DNA of 64,000 nucleotides from Elysia crispata (Eukaryota > Mollusca > Gastropoda > Plakobranchidae). This document shows, one piece after another, positions 63,577-64,000 of this stretch. The notes below the pieces were generated by a model. That model did not search any database. It had not been told where the DNA came from and saw only the letters and a program-made list of their open reading frames with translations. The position numbers were made by a program, and so were the translations under genes. The stretch covers positions 183,501-247,500 of the forward strand of contig JAWDGP010005065.1 of assembly GCA_033675545.1 (NCBI GenBank). The letters are read 5' to 3'. Position 1 is the first letter of the stretch, and every line of letters starts with the position of its first letter.

Positions 63577-63578
<2 letters not shown>
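62601..63578. other. upstream flank, nothing recognised
   Basis: No supported gene. Scattered single copies of agatcta-type motifs continue here. Confidence 0.5.

Positions 63579-63662
<84 letters not shown>
63579..63662. repeat. (TGTC)n-(TC)n-(AC)n microsatellite
   Basis: About nine TGTC units, then TC and AC dinucleotides. Confidence 0.95.
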
Positions 63663-63930
63663 TATCAATATACCCATCTATCTAAAAAATGAATGAAGCC
63701 TTCTACCCGCTTTCTTTACAGCGTTAACACATCTGAACAAATGCGACTGAAATTTAAGAACACTGTAGCACGGCTGCCCATATAGACACTTACTAGATCT
63801 AGTACCGGGTATATAAAAAAAAAGAATCATACCACAATTAATTTCATGCACTCCCTACACTAACCACTCGGGAATTCGGGCGGTCAAAGGGAAATGTAGA
63901 TGAATCGCTCAATAACATTAATGTTACGGT

Positions 63931-63932
<2 letters not shown>

Positions 63933-64000
<68 letters not shown>
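63933..64000. repeat. (CT)n microsatellite running off the window
   Basis: (CT)n continues to the last base. A repeat at the very end may mark a contig edge, but that cannot be decided from here. Confidence 0.95.

Noticed and set aside
63579..64000. CRISPR-like or telomeric array
   Set aside because: Units are simple 2-4 bp microsatellites without spacers, and no telomeric hexamer is present.

Overview
This is a eukaryotic, AT-rich animal window with long introns, many microsatellites and several classes of transposable element. The main gene is a complete PERK-type eIF2-alpha kinase, so the source is a metazoan. The CR1/L2-like LINEs with (ATT)n tails and the tRNA-SINE/hAT content would suit a mollusc or other lophotrochozoan. 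That placement is an inference, not something the sequence proves.

Layout. 1-1640: probable degenerate mobile DNA, with a local duplication at 788-917. 1640-2740: a dense cluster of palindromic TCTAGATCTAGA-like motifs, then a 390-bp (TTC/TTG)n tract. 4444-5841 (+): the last two exons of an unrecognised gene with an acidic C-terminus. 5842-12732: intergenic DNA with three small tandem duplications. 13113-35819 (-): a complete 18-exon PERK (EIF2AK3-like) gene encoding about 1129 aa. It has an ER luminal sensor, one membrane segment, and a split kinase with a roughly 220-residue insert. Its introns carry a 1-kb terminal-inverted-repeat element with a CGGBP1/hAT-type zinc-finger ORF, a piggyBac-like MITE, another MITE with perfect 13-bp termini, and tandem duplications. 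35870-36250: a second TCTAGATCTAGA cluster just upstream of PERK.

37048-40064 (-) is a broken LINE interrupted by a second, 5'-truncated LINE in the opposite direction; both end in (ATT)n. 40843-42450 is a tRNA-SINE-like sequence split by a 1.38-kb hAT element with a perfect 8-bp target duplication. 44335-44516 (-) is an orphan terminal exon with its own poly(A) signal. 49973-62061 (-) is a three-exon gene for a short ankyrin/SOCS-box (ASB-like) protein of 314 aa. Its introns hold a mariner pseudogene, an RT relic, a diverged tandem repeat and a 3.1-kb region bounded by 28-bp inverted repeats and filled with hairpin repeats. A third TCTAGATCTAGA cluster lies upstream of this gene. The window ends inside a (CT)n microsatellite.

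Functionally, PERK is the ER-stress sensor that phosphorylates eIF2-alpha, and the ASB-like protein is a probable substrate receptor for a Cullin-5 ubiquitin ligase. Nothing here suggests that these neighbours act in one pathway. Exon boundaries were assigned by eye from GT/AG sites, reading phase and agreement with known PERK domain order; there is no transcript evidence.
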